Positions 1 through 6,989 of a DNA stretch of 18,642 nt are shown here, in pieces; position 1 is the first letter of the stretch, and each line of letters starts with the position of its first letter. The DNA lies in contig JANOYC010000081.1 in assembly GCA_031428675.1 (NCBI GenBank), positions 1 to 18,642 on the forward strand, written 5' to 3'. Source of the DNA: JANOYC01 sp031428675 (GTDB lineage: Bacteria > Actinomycetota > Actinomycetes > Actinomycetales > Microbacteriaceae). The notes beneath the pieces are model-generated. The model worked only from the letters and a program-made list of their open reading frames with translations. It ran no database searches and was not told the DNA's origin. The position numbers were made by a program, and so were the translations under genes.

Positions 1-227
1 ATCTCGGTGACGTCTTCCTTGACACCGGCGACGGTGCTGAACTCGTGCAGCACACCGTCGATGCGGATGCTCGTAACGGCAGCTCCGGGAATCGAGGAGA
101 GCAGCGTGCGACGAAGAGAGTTGCCGAGGGTGTAGCCGAAGCCTGGTTCGAGCGGTTCGATGACGAAGCGCGAACGGAACTCTGAAATATTTTCTTCGGC
201 AAGGGTGGGGCGCTGTGCAATGAGCAC
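1..227 (-). CDS. rpoA: RNA polymerase alpha subunit, N-terminal fragment (cut by window edge)
   Basis: This is the N-terminal 75 codons of the alpha subunit of DNA-directed RNA polymerase, which dimerises to seed core enzyme assembly and contacts promoters and activators through its C-terminal domain (outside the window). The visible residues include FRSRFVIEPLEPGFGYTLGN followed by SLRRTLLSSIPGAAVTS, the conserved start of the alpha N-terminal dimerisation domain. The start is a GTG (225-227) giving M-L-I-A-Q-R-P, the usual actinobacterial N-terminus, with an AAAGGA ribosome-binding site 7 nt upstream. It is last in the alpha-operon part, after rpsK, with a 199-bp gap that holds two hairpins; rpsD, which in many bacteria sits just before rpoA, is not there. 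The 3' part and any following rplQ lie beyond position 1. Identification is secure. Confidence 0.96.
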   Translation of the reverse strand, partial: MLIAQRPTLAEENISEFRSRFVIEPLEPGFGYTLGNSLRRTLLSSIPGAAVTSIRIDGVLHEFSTVAGVKEDVTE

Positions 228-243
228 TGGTTTTTCCTTTCGG

Positions 244-270
244 CGAAGTGTCCGCTATTTGACACTTTCG
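244..270 (-). promoter_or_regulatory. Hairpin just upstream of the rpoA ribosome-binding site
   Basis: On the minus strand the arms CGAAAGTGTC and GACACTTCG pair as a 9-bp stem with one bulged A and an 8-nt loop (AAATAGCG). It ends about 5 nt before the AAAGGA site of rpoA, so it lies in the rpoA leader. No U-tract follows it, so a terminator is unlikely. A role in rpoA mRNA stability or translation is inference only. Confidence 0.4.
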
Positions 271-382
271 GATGCACCGGGTGGCTGGCCCGGCGTTCTA
301 TTGAGTTGTGTTCAACGTGATGGTTCTGGAACCGGATGGCGGCCGCCGTGCAATTCAGCGCTCGGATGCCCGCCCCGGTGAC

Positions 383-415
383 CGAGCGTGGCGAACCAAT
401 GGCTCGCCACGCTCG
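383..415 (-). terminator. Perfect 12-bp hairpin after rpsK (attenuator or U-less terminator)
   Basis: The arms CGAGCGTGGCGA (383-394) and TCGCCACGCTCG (404-415) are perfectly complementary, with a 9-nt loop. The hairpin starts 11 nt past the rpsK stop codon in the 199-bp rpsK-rpoA gap. No T-run follows on the minus strand, so it may be a U-less terminator, an attenuator or an mRNA 3'-end stabiliser. If it ends transcription, rpoA would need its own promoter between about 228 and 380; I could not assign a convincing one there. Confidence 0.5.
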
Positions 416-426
416 ATGCGTGGTGG

Positions 427-825
427 TTAGACGCGGCGACGCTTCGGCGGGCGGCAACCGTTGTGCGCCTGCGGGGTGACGTCGCTGATCACGCCGACCT
501 CGAGGCCAGCGGCCTGAAGCGAACGGATTGCGGTCTCGCGTCCGGAGCCGGGGCCCTTGACGAAGACGTCGACCTTCTTGACGCCGTGCTCCTGCGCTTG
601 GCGCGCAGCGGACTCGGCCGCGAGCTGAGCCGCGAACGGCGTCGACTTGCGCGAGCCCTTGAAGCCGACTCCACCGGACGATGCCCAGCTGATGACCGCT
701 CCGGTCGGGTCGGTGATCGAAACGATGGTGTTGTTGAACGTCGACTTGATGTGGGCCTGGCCCACAGCGATGTTCTTCTTTTCCTTGCGACGCGGCTTGC
801 GAGCTGCCGCCTTGGGTGCTGCCAT
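427..825 (-). CDS. rpsK: 30S ribosomal protein S11 (uS11)
   Basis: S11 is a 30S platform protein near the mRNA exit and the Shine-Dalgarno/anti-Shine-Dalgarno helix. The 132-residue product has a basic N-terminal tail (KAAARKPRRKEKKN), the conserved STFNNTIVSITDPTG segment (about residues 28-42), the GSRKSTPFAAQLAAE segment and the near-universal C-terminus HNGCRPPKRRRV. The length fits the family. The ATG start has an AGGAG site 6 nt upstream. It follows rpsM after 59 bp and precedes rpoA, the usual alpha-operon order except that rpsD is missing between them. Confidence 0.97.
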   Translation of the reverse strand: MAAPKAAARKPRRKEKKNIAVGQAHIKSTFNNTIVSITDPTGAVISWASSGGVGFKGSRKSTPFAAQLAAESAARQAQEHGVKKVDVFVKGPGSGRETAIRSLQAAGLEVGVISDVTPQAHNGCRPPKRRRV

Positions 826-884
826 GCTGTTCTCCTAAAAAATTGTTGGCCGGATGCCGATCGACGGCGTCCGGGACCAGGCGG

Positions 885-1265
885 CTACTTGCGGCCGGCC
901 TTCTTCTTGCCGGCTACGGTGCGCTTCGGGCCCTTGCGGGTACGAGCGTTGGTCTTGGTGCGCTGTCCACGAACCGGGAGGCCACGTCGGTGGCGAATTC
1001 CCTCGTAGCTGCCGATCTCAACCTTGCGGCGGATGTCTGCTGCCACCTCACGGCGGAGGTCACCTTCCACCTTGTAGTTGAGTTCGATGTAGTCGCGAAG
1101 GGCGACGAGCTGGTCGTCAGTCAGATCCTTGACGCGGATATTTCCATCGATTGCGGTGTCCGCGAGGGTCTTGAGCGACCGAGTGCGGCCGACACCGTAA
1201 ATGTAGGTAAGTGCGACTTCCACGCGCTTGTCGCGCGGAATGTCTACGCCTGCTAGACGTGCCAT
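885..1265 (-). CDS. rpsM: 30S ribosomal protein S13 (uS13)
   Basis: S13 sits in the 30S head, contacts the P-site tRNA and forms intersubunit bridges with 23S rRNA and L5. The 126-residue protein starts MARLAGVDIPRDKRVEVALT, contains the helix-hairpin-helix segment YIYGVGRTRS, and ends in the basic tail HRRGLPVRGQRTKTNARTRK plus a lysine-rich extension that reaches towards the tRNA. The ATG is preceded by AGGAGA at good spacing. It follows rpmJ after 156 bp, one of the larger gaps inside the cluster, and precedes rpsK. Confidence 0.97.
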   Translation of the reverse strand: MARLAGVDIPRDKRVEVALTYIYGVGRTRSLKTLADTAIDGNIRVKDLTDDQLVALRDYIELNYKVEGDLRREVAADIRRKVEIGSYEGIRHRRGLPVRGQRTKTNARTRKGPKRTVAGKKKAGRK

Positions 1266-1421
1266 TGTGGCTTCTCCTGTGAGTGAGTGGAGGTGTGGAG
1301 CGGTACCGGTGCCTGGGCCTCCAACCCGGGGTGTCCCCTGCGTGCGCAGGTTCTGGTACTGCCGTTATTCGTATTCAGTTGTGGGGTGTCTGCGACAAAG
1401 ACCGAGATCGGCCTTCGCCCG
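1266..1421 (-). other. 156-bp rpmJ-rpsM intergenic region with weak promoter-like sequence
   Basis: No gene is visible here. On the minus strand a weak promoter-like pair is present: TTGTCG (1393-1398) and ATACGA (1369-1374) with an 18-bp spacer. A small 5-bp hairpin (CCTGC/GCAGG, 1337-1350) lies between it and the rpsM ribosome-binding site. The motif match is poor, so an internal promoter is only a suggestion; simple read-through from infA and rpmJ is equally likely. Confidence 0.25.
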
Positions 1422-1538
1422 CTAGCCCTGGCGCTGCTTGTGGCGCGGGTTGCTCTTGCAGATGACCATGACGTTGCCGTTGCGGCGAATGACGCGGCAC
1501 TTCTCGCAGATCGGCTTGACGCTGGGGTTGACCTTCAT
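1422..1538 (-). CDS. rpmJ: 50S ribosomal protein L36 (bL36), zinc-binding form
   Basis: L36 is the smallest 50S protein; it stabilises rRNA junctions near the base of the L7/L12 stalk. The 38-residue product MKVNPSVKPICEKCRVIRRN... carries C11, C14, C27 and H33, the complete CCCH zinc ribbon of the C+ form, so it should bind zinc. The frame stays open upstream to about 1607, but the ATG at 1538 gives exactly the family N-terminus and length and is chosen for that reason; the ribosome-binding site (GAAAG) is weak. It lies 81 bp after infA, the common infA-rpmJ-rpsM-rpsK order. Confidence 0.96.
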   Translation of the reverse strand: MKVNPSVKPICEKCRVIRRNGNVMVICKSNPRHKQRQG

Positions 1539-1619
1539 GATTGTTACTTTCTTCGCTGTCTTCGTACCCGATCGGTGGAGCGGGCCGTTACTTTCCAGCT
1601 GACACATGCCTGTGCGGCA

Positions 1620-1841
1620 CTACTTGTAGCGGTAGACGATCCGGCCGCGGGTCAGGTCGTATGGGCTCAGCTCTACGATCACGCGATCCTCGGGGAGGAT
1701 GCGGATATAGTGCTGGCGCATTTTTCCGGAGATGTGGGCGAGTACCTTGTGTCCGTTGGTCAGCTCAACGCGAAACATTGCGTTGGGCAGAGCTTCGACC
1801 ACTGCACCCTCGATCTCGATGACACCGTCTTTTTTGGCCAT
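1620..1841 (-). CDS. infA: Translation initiation factor IF-1
   Basis: IF-1 binds the 30S A site during initiation and works with IF-2 and IF-3 to ensure start-codon selection. The 73-residue product MAKKDGVIEIEGAVVEALPN... is a single S1-type OB fold with the conserved segments FRVELTNGHKVLAHISGKMR and ELSPYDLTRGRIVYRYK; E. coli IF-1 has 72 residues. The frame is open further upstream, but the ATG at 1841 gives the canonical N-terminus and has an AAGAGG site close by. It is separated from adk by 188 bp, where many bacteria carry map. Confidence 0.97.
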   Translation of the reverse strand: MAKKDGVIEIEGAVVEALPNAMFRVELTNGHKVLAHISGKMRQHYIRILPEDRVIVELSPYDLTRGRIVYRYK

Positions 1842-2029
1842 TGCCTCTTCGTCGCTAAAAGTATTGTTTGCTGGTCGTGCGGATGGATGGGCAGCAGCTT
1901 TGTTCTGAACGATTGCACGCCAAAACAGGCCGAAGACACCAAGGATCAAGCTTAGGTGATAATCGGCGTTTCACCAACTCGAATGCGGCGAAGGGCGGTA
2001 GGCCCGTTCGCGCACCGTAGTTGCGACGA
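1842..2029 (-). other. adk-infA intergenic region without map; weak hairpin
   Basis: In many bacteria a methionine aminopeptidase gene (map) lies between adk and infA. Here no coding frame with a recognisable product is present. A hairpin at 1988-2011 (minus strand GCGAA-C-GGG, loop CCTACCG, CCC-TTCGC) follows the adk stop by about 18 nt and could mark a weak end of the spc transcript, but no U-tract follows it. I could not assign a convincing -35/-10 pair for infA. Confidence 0.35.
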
Positions 2030-2641
2030 TCAGGCGGCCGGAGCGGCGAGGCCGCGATCGGCCATCGCCGCGAGAATGCTCGCGGTGACTTGGTCGACCG
2101 TGCCCATGCCGTCGACGCGCACAAGGACGCCGCGCTCGTCGTACATGTGCAGCAGGGGCTCCGTCTGTTCCGCATAGACCTCGAGCCGACGACGAACGAC
2201 GTCCGCGGAGTCGTCGCTGCGGCCCTCGATCGCCGCGCGCTTGCTGATGCGGTCGACGACGACATCGGCGTCGGCGAGGATCTCCACGACGACGTCGAGA
2301 GCGGTGCCCTCCGACGCGAGGAACTCGTCGAGCTCACGCACCTGGTCTGCCGTGCGCGGGTAGCCGTCGAGCAAAAATCCGCGAGCAGCATCGGGCTCAG
2401 CGAGCCGGTCACGGATGAGCGCATTGGTGAGGCTGTCGGGAACGTTGTTGCCGGCATCCATGTACTGCTTAGCCTTGACACCCAGCTCGGTCTCGTTCTT
2501 GACGTTGGAGCGGAAGATGTCGCCGGTCGAGATCGCGGGGATGCCGTAGGCGGCCGCGATGTGCGCCGCTTGGGTGCCTTTTCCCGCACCGGGCGGGCCG
2601 ATGAGCAGCAGTCGAACGCCGTTGTCGTTCATCCGGGTCAC
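2030..2641 (-). CDS. adk: Adenylate kinase
   Basis: Adenylate kinase catalyses ATP + AMP to 2 ADP and balances the cytoplasmic adenylate pool. The 203-residue protein has the P-loop GPPGAGKGT at residues 15-23, the AMP-binding segment ISTGDIFR, the GFLLDGYPRT motif and a short LID (KRAAIEGRSDDSADVVRRRL). It therefore belongs to the short-LID form without the four-cysteine zinc site. The start is ambiguous. A GTG at 2641 overlaps the secY stop as GTGA and has GAGGGG 8 nt upstream. An ATG at 2632 gives 200 residues but is 17 nt from that site. I prefer the GTG and expect coupling to secY translation. Confidence 0.95.
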   Translation of the reverse strand: MTRMNDNGVRLLLIGPPGAGKGTQAAHIAAAYGIPAISTGDIFRSNVKNETELGVKAKQYMDAGNNVPDSLTNALIRDRLAEPDAARGFLLDGYPRTADQVRELDEFLASEGTALDVVVEILADADVVVDRISKRAAIEGRSDDSADVVRRRLEVYAEQTEPLLHMYDERGVLVRVDGMGTVDQVTASILAAMADRGLAAPAA

Positions 2642-3963
2642 CGCAGAAGCCCCTCATAGTGACGCTGCTGCAGTTGCGAGTCGATTTGCTTGACTGTCTC
2701 GAGGCCGACGCCGACGATGATCAGGATGCTCGCGCCGCCGAACGGGAAGTTCGCGTTGGCCTGCACGAGCGCCAGTGCGATGAGCGGAATGAGCGCCACG
2801 ATACCGAGGTAGAGCGAACCCGGAAGCGTCACACGGGTGAGCACGTAGTCGAGGTATTCAGCAGTCGGGCGGCCAGCACGGATACCGGGAATGAACCCGC
2901 CGTACTTCTTCATGTTGTCGGCGACCTCTTCGGGGTTGAAGGTGATCGCGACGTAGAAGTAGGTGAAACCAACGATGAGCAGGAAGTACATGAGCATGTA
3001 CAGCGGGTGGTCGCCACGCGTGAGGTAGTTCGTGATCCAGGTGACCCACGCGGCCGGGGTCTCGCCAGCGCCCGGCTGGTTGAACTGGGCGATGAGCGCG
3101 GGCAGGTACAGCAACGACGAGGCGAAGATGACCGGCACGACACCGGCCATGTTGACCTTGATCGGAATGTAGGTGTTGTTGCCGCCGTATGTGCGACGAC
3201 CCACCATGCGCTTGGCGTACTGCACCGGGATGCGCCGCTGCGACTGCTCGACGAACACAACGGCGGCCATGATCACAAGGCCGATGAGAATGACGCCGAG
3301 GAAGACTTCGAAGCCCTTCGACTGCTGGATGCCCCACAGCGCGCTCGGGAACGTTGCCGCAATCGAGGTGAAGATGAGCAGCGACATTCCGTTGCCGATG
3401 CCGCGCTCGGTGACGAGTTCGCCCATCCACATGATGATTCCGGTACCGGCGGTCATGGTGATGACCATGAGCAGGATCGCGTACCAGGCGTCGTTCGTGA
3501 TGAGGTTGGAGCACTCCGCCACGCCGGTGTTCGAGCCGAAGAGGGCGCCGCTGCGGGCAACCGTGATGAGGGTGGTCGACTGCAGAACACCGAGGGCGAT
3601 GGTGAGGTAACGCGTGTACTGGGTGAGCTTCGCCTGGCCGGACTGGCCTTCTTTGTACAGCGTGTCGAAGTGGGGGATGACCACGCGCAGCAACTGCACG
3701 ATGATCGACGCCGTGATATACGGCATGATGCCGAGTGCGAATACGGAGAGCTGGAGAAGCGCCCCGCCGCTGAAGAGGTTGACGAGCTCATAGAGGCCCG
3801 AGGTGTTCGCGTTTGCCGCGAGACAGGTCTGCACGTTGCCGAAGTCCACGAACGGAGCCGGGATGAACGAGCCGAGGCGGAACAGGGCGACGATTCCGAG
3901 CGTGAACCCGATCTTCCTGCGAAGGTCGGGCGTGCGGAAGATCCGCGCGACGGCTCTGAACAC
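2638..3963 (-). CDS. secY: Protein translocase subunit SecY
   Basis: SecY is the channel of the Sec translocon, exporting proteins with SecE, SecG and the SecA motor and inserting membrane proteins. The 441 residues fit the family (E. coli 443) and show about ten hydrophobic segments. Recognisable signatures are LGIMPYITASIIVQLL (TM2, about 77-92), TERGIGNGMSLLIF (about 185-198) and the cytoplasmic loop IPGIRAGRPTAEYLDYV (358-374), whose arginine is needed for SecA-driven translocation in E. coli. The start is GTG with AGGAGG 4 nt upstream. It follows rplO after 119 bp and overlaps adk by 4 nt. Confidence 0.97.
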   Translation of the reverse strand: MFRAVARIFRTPDLRRKIGFTLGIVALFRLGSFIPAPFVDFGNVQTCLAANANTSGLYELVNLFSGGALLQLSVFALGIMPYITASIIVQLLRVVIPHFDTLYKEGQSGQAKLTQYTRYLTIALGVLQSTTLITVARSGALFGSNTGVAECSNLITNDAWYAILLMVITMTAGTGIIMWMGELVTERGIGNGMSLLIFTSIAATFPSALWGIQQSKGFEVFLGVILIGLVIMAAVVFVEQSQRRIPVQYAKRMVGRRTYGGNNTYIPIKVNMAGVVPVIFASSLLYLPALIAQFNQPGAGETPAAWVTWITNYLTRGDHPLYMLMYFLLIVGFTYFYVAITFNPEEVADNMKKYGGFIPGIRAGRPTAEYLDYVLTRVTLPGSLYLGIVALIPLIALALVQANANFPFGGASILIIVGVGLETVKQIDSQLQQRHYEGLLR

Positions 3964-4082
3964 AAGTCCTCCTGTTGCTTGCTGACCAATAGCCCAGTGG
4001 AGTCCCGCTCCGAAGAACAGAACTCCACATGGACTACAGTCGACGGCCGCTGCGCGACCGCCGGAGCGCTTGAACGCTCGAA
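3964..4082 (-). other. rplO-secY gap with two inverted repeats
   Basis: This 119-bp gap is large for the spc operon. It holds a 7-bp perfect inverted repeat (GTGGAGT 3997-4003 with ACTCCAC 4022-4028, 18-nt loop) and a 5-bp hairpin just after the rplO stop (GAGCG 4064-4068 with CGCTC 4075-4079). They could adjust secY expression relative to the ribosomal genes, but there is no direct evidence and neither has a U-tract. Confidence 0.35.
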
Positions 4083-4649
4083 TTACTTGACGGAACCGCC
4101 TGCTGCGACGATCTTCTGCTCAGCCGAGCCGGAGACCTTGTCTACTGCAACGTTCAGCTTAACCGCAATGTCACCCGACCCAAGAACCTTGACCTTCTCG
4201 TTCTTGCGCACGGCGCCCTTGGCAACGAGGTCTCCGATGGTGACGTCGCCGCCCTTCGGGTACAGCTCAGCGAGCTTCTCGAGGTTCACAACCTGGTACT
4301 CGACGCGGAAAGGGTTCTTGAACCCGCGCAGCTTCGGGGTGCGCATCACGAAGTTCAGGTTGCCGCCCTCGAACCCGGGCTTCACCGAGTAGCGAGCCTT
4401 GGTTCCCTTGGTTCCGCGACCTGCGGTCTTACCCTTTGAGCCCTCACCGCGACCCACGCGGGTCTTCGCCTTCTTGGCTCCCGCTGCTGGGCGGAGGTGG
4501 TGCACCTTGAGCACCTGCGGGCGGGCAACGTCGTTGCTCGCCTTCTTCGCCGACGACTTCTCAGCCGCTGGCTTCTTGGCGGCGGACTTAGCGGCGGGCG
4601 CCGTGGCGTCCGCTACCTTCTTCTCTGCCGGCTTCGTTTCTTCAGCCAT
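4083..4649 (-). CDS. rplO: 50S ribosomal protein L15 (uL15) with N-terminal Ala/Lys extension
   Basis: L15 threads a long basic arm into 23S rRNA during late 50S assembly. The canonical part starts near residue 46 (VLKVHHLRPAAGAKKAKTRV), continues with the Gly/Lys-rich VGRGEGSKGKTAGRGTKG and ends with the globular domain. About 45 residues of low-complexity Ala/Lys/Glu sequence precede it, giving 188 residues against about 147 in typical bacteria. The ATG overlaps the rpmD stop by one base (TAATG), which supports this start and shows that the extension is really translated. The following gap to secY is 119 bp. Confidence 0.96.
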   Translation of the reverse strand: MAEETKPAEKKVADATAPAAKSAAKKPAAEKSSAKKASNDVARPQVLKVHHLRPAAGAKKAKTRVGRGEGSKGKTAGRGTKGTKARYSVKPGFEGGNLNFVMRTPKLRGFKNPFRVEYQVVNLEKLAELYPKGGDVTIGDLVAKGAVRKNEKVKVLGSGDIAVKLNVAVDKVSGSAEQKIVAAGGSVK

Positions 4650-4834
4650 TAGTCAATCTCCTCCACCTTCACCAGGTGAGCGACGGTACGAACGTAGCCG
4701 CGATTCTGCGCGTTGTCCTCGCGGACAACGACATCACCGATGCGCTTGAGCCCAAGGCTGCGCAGCGTGTCGCGCTGGTTCTGCTTCTCACTGATCTTCG
4801 ACTTGATCTGGGTCACCTTCAGTCGCGCGGCCAT
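4649..4834 (-). CDS. rpmD: 50S ribosomal protein L30 (uL30)
   Basis: L30 is a small ferredoxin-like-fold protein on the 50S solvent side. The 61-residue product MAARLKVTQIKSKISEKQNQ... contains the family pattern IxQIKSxI...QRDTLRSLGLKRIGDVVVRED and ends TVAHLVKVEEID. The length fits the bacterial form (about 60). It overlaps rpsE upstream (TGATG) and rplO downstream (TAATG) by one base each, so translation of the three genes is probably coupled. Confidence 0.96.
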   Translation of the reverse strand: MAARLKVTQIKSKISEKQNQRDTLRSLGLKRIGDVVVREDNAQNRGYVRTVAHLVKVEEID

Positions 4835-5568
4835 CAGACACCTGCCTTCGCGGTTGCCGCGGCGAGAGCGTCGGCCTCGGCACGCACAAGACGTGCGGGC
4901 GCGACATCCTCGAACGCAATCCCACGGCGGGCAGCGACGGCGCGCGGCTCCTCGAGGCCCTTGAGGGCTTCAACCGTGGCGTGGACGATGTTGATCGTGT
5001 TCGACGATCCCAGCGACTTGCTCAGCACGTCGTGGATACCGGCGCACTCGAGAACGGCGCGCACCGGGCCACCGGCGATAACACCGGTACCGGGGCCAGC
5101 CGGACGCAGGAGGACAACCCCAGCGGCTGCCTCACCCTGAACGGGGTGCGGAATCGTCGCTCCGACGCGGGGAACGCGGAAGAAGTTCTTCTTCGCTTCC
5201 TCGACGCCCTTGGAGATGGCGGTGGGAACCTCACGGGCCTTGCCGTAGCCGACGCCGACCATGCCGTTGCCATCGCCGACGACGACGAGCGCGGTGAAGC
5301 TGAAGCGCCGACCACCCTTGACGACCTTGGAGACGCGGTTGATGGTGACAACGCGCTCGAGAAACTGGCTCTTCTCGGTGTCGCGTGCACCGCGGTCACG
5401 GTTCGGGTTGCGCTCGCGGCCGCCACGGCGGGCCTCGCGGGGCTCGCTCGTCACGTCGGTCGCGGGTGCGTCAACGAGCTCGGTCGTCGTTGCGGTCTCG
5501 GCGTTAACCTCTGCGGTCACGTCCTGCTCCTTGTTGGTTGATTCGCTGTTGGAAGGCGCGGTGCTCAC
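4834..5568 (-). CDS. rpsE: 30S ribosomal protein S5 (uS5) with long acidic N-terminal tail
   Basis: S5 lies at the mRNA entry channel of the 30S and, with S4, affects decoding fidelity. The canonical N-terminal domain begins near residue 67 with FLERVVTINRVSKVVKGGRR. The C-terminal domain includes GPGTGVIAGGPVRAVLECAG and the DVLSKSLGSSN motif. About 65 residues rich in Thr/Glu/Ala and then Arg/Asn precede the core, giving 244 residues against 166 in E. coli. The start is a GTG that overlaps the rplR stop as GTGA, so coupling is likely. Long N-terminal tails on S5 are common in Actinobacteria; their function is unknown to me. Confidence 0.96.
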   Translation of the reverse strand: MSTAPSNSESTNKEQDVTAEVNAETATTTELVDAPATDVTSEPREARRGGRERNPNRDRGARDTEKSQFLERVVTINRVSKVVKGGRRFSFTALVVVGDGNGMVGVGYGKAREVPTAISKGVEEAKKNFFRVPRVGATIPHPVQGEAAAGVVLLRPAGPGTGVIAGGPVRAVLECAGIHDVLSKSLGSSNTINIVHATVEALKGLEEPRAVAARRGIAFEDVAPARLVRAEADALAAATAKAGV

Positions 5569-5936
5569 AGGCTCAGTCCTGCCTCTCGTGCTCCATCGGC
5601 GATCGCTGCCACGCGGCCCGCGTAGCGGTTGCCGCCACGATCGAACACAACGGCGTCGATGCCGGCCTTCTTCGCGCGCTCGCCGACGAGCTCGCCGACC
5701 TTGCGCGCCTTAGCGGTCTTGTCGCCGTCGAAGGTGCGGAGATCCGTTTCGAGCGTCGATGCCGACGCGAGGGTGTGTCCCTTGCTGTCATCGACGACCT
5801 GCACGAATACGTGACGAGCGGAGCGCGTGACCACCAGACGGGGACGCACCTCGGTGCCGACAACCTTCTTGCGAAGACGCGCGTGACGGCGGCCCTTGGC
5901 TGCCGACTTGCTCTTGCCTCTAGTTCCGAGACCCAT
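5565..5936 (-). CDS. rplR: 50S ribosomal protein L18 (uL18)
   Basis: L18 binds 5S rRNA together with L5 and brings it into the central protuberance. The 123-residue protein has the basic N-terminal GKSKSAAKGRRHARLRKKV, the conserved RPRLVVTRSARHVFVQVVDD strand pair and the C-terminal VVFDRGGNRYAGRVAAIADG motif. The ATG lies 2 bp after the rplF stop, and its own stop overlaps rpsE by 4 nt. Confidence 0.97.
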   Translation of the reverse strand: MGLGTRGKSKSAAKGRRHARLRKKVVGTEVRPRLVVTRSARHVFVQVVDDSKGHTLASASTLETDLRTFDGDKTAKARKVGELVGERAKKAGIDAVVFDRGGNRYAGRVAAIADGAREAGLSL

Positions 5937-5938
5937 GA

Positions 5939-6475
5939 TTACTTACCACTCTTTCCGGCCTTGCGGCGGACTACTTCGCCTGCGTAACGCACGCCCTTGC
6001 CCTTATAGGGCTCCGGCTTGCGCAACTTACGAATGTTGGCTGCAACTTCGCCGACGGCCTGCTTGTCGATGCCGCTGACGGTGAGCTTGGTGTTGCCCTC
6101 GACCGTGAGGCTGATGCCTGCGGGCGGGGTGACGGTGATGGGGTGCGAGAAGCCGAGCGCGAACTCGACCGACTCACCCTTGGCCGCGACGCGGTAACCG
6201 GTGCCGACGACCTCGAGGCCCTTCTTGTAGCCCTCGGTCACGCCGATGATCTGGTTGGCGATGAGGGTACGGGTCAGGCCGTGCAGCGAGCGCGATGCGC
6301 GCTCGTCGTCGGGACGGGTGACGAGCACCTGCCCCTCTTCGACAACGACGGTGATGGGGCTCGCGACGGCCAGCGTCAACTCACCCTTCGGACCCGAGAC
6401 GGCGACGACAGAGCCATCAACCGTGACGTTGACCCCGGTGGGGATCGAAATCGGGAGACGTCCAATACGTGACAT
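5939..6475 (-). CDS. rplF: 50S ribosomal protein L6 (uL6)
   Basis: L6 sits near the factor-binding centre of the 50S, close to the sarcin-ricin loop. The 178-residue protein begins MSRIGRLPISIPTGVNVTVD and is a tandem of two related domains. The C-terminal half shows the signature LRKPEPYKGKGVRYAGEVV, and the tail is basic (RRKAGKSGK). The length is typical (about 177). It lies 6 bp downstream of rpsH and 2 bp upstream of rplR. Confidence 0.97.
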   Translation of the reverse strand: MSRIGRLPISIPTGVNVTVDGSVVAVSGPKGELTLAVASPITVVVEEGQVLVTRPDDERASRSLHGLTRTLIANQIIGVTEGYKKGLEVVGTGYRVAAKGESVEFALGFSHPITVTPPAGISLTVEGNTKLTVSGIDKQAVGEVAANIRKLRKPEPYKGKGVRYAGEVVRRKAGKSGK

Positions 6476-6481
6476 GTTGGG

Positions 6482-6880
6482 TTACCACACGTAGGCGAGG
6501 ACTTCCCCACCCACGCCCTTCTTGGATGCCTGGCGGTCGGTGAGCAGGCCAGAGGAGGTCGACAGGATCGCGACGCCGAGGCCGCCCAACACCTGCGGGA
6601 TCTCGGTCGACTTCGCGTATACACGCAGGCCAGGCTTCGAGACGCGCTTGATGCCAGCGATGGAGCGCTCGCGGTTGGGGCCGTACTTGAGGTCGATGAC
6701 GAGCGTCTGTCCGACGCGGGCGTCCTCGATCTTCCAACCGGCGATGTAGCCCTCGGCCTTCAAAATGTCGGCGATGTGCGACTTCAGCTTGCTGCTCGGC
6801 AGCGAAACGGTGTCATGGTACGCCGAGTTGGCGTTCCGCAGTCTGGTCAGCAGGTCTGCGACCGGATCTGTCATTGTCAT
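6482..6880 (-). CDS. rpsH: 30S ribosomal protein S8 (uS8)
   Basis: S8 binds helix 21 of 16S rRNA early in 30S assembly; in E. coli it also represses the spc operon by binding its mRNA near rplE. The 132 residues start MTMTDPVADLLTRLRNANSA and end with the conserved STSSGLLTDRQASKKGVGGE segment. Two in-frame ATGs (6880 and 6874) are possible; the first is closer to the TAGGA site and is used here. The gap upstream (6881-6989) is where rpsN sits in many genomes and instead holds palindromes. Confidence 0.96.
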   Translation of the reverse strand: MTMTDPVADLLTRLRNANSAYHDTVSLPSSKLKSHIADILKAEGYIAGWKIEDARVGQTLVIDLKYGPNRERSIAGIKRVSKPGLRVYAKSTEIPQVLGGLGVAILSTSSGLLTDRQASKKGVGGEVLAYVW

Positions 6881-6989
6881 TGCAGTTGATTCCTATTCTC
6901 GGCCGGTTTCGACATCCGTTACGCGAATGCCGACCTGGTCGATCGGTGCGATGGTGTCCGCGCGCGGACGCCACCGGCTTTCGGTGGTG
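6881..6989 (-). promoter_or_regulatory. rplE-rpsH gap lacking rpsN, with two stacked palindromes
   Basis: In the standard spc order rpsN (S14) lies here. No S14-like sequence is visible in this 109-bp gap. Directly after the rplE stop there is a 9-bp hairpin (6968-6990; minus strand ACACCACCG, loop AAAGC, CGGTGGCGT with one G-U pair). It overlaps a 14-bp palindrome GTCCGCGCGCGGAC (6956-6969). The two structures exclude each other, and no U-tract follows. An S8-type operator cannot be recognised by eye; processing, stabilisation or attenuation are possible. Confidence 0.45.

Noticed and set aside
2659..4392. Long plus-strand open frame (577 codons) opposite secY and rplO
   Set aside because: It is the antisense shadow of certain genes in G+C-rich DNA; its translation is a charged, low-complexity sequence with no family resemblance.
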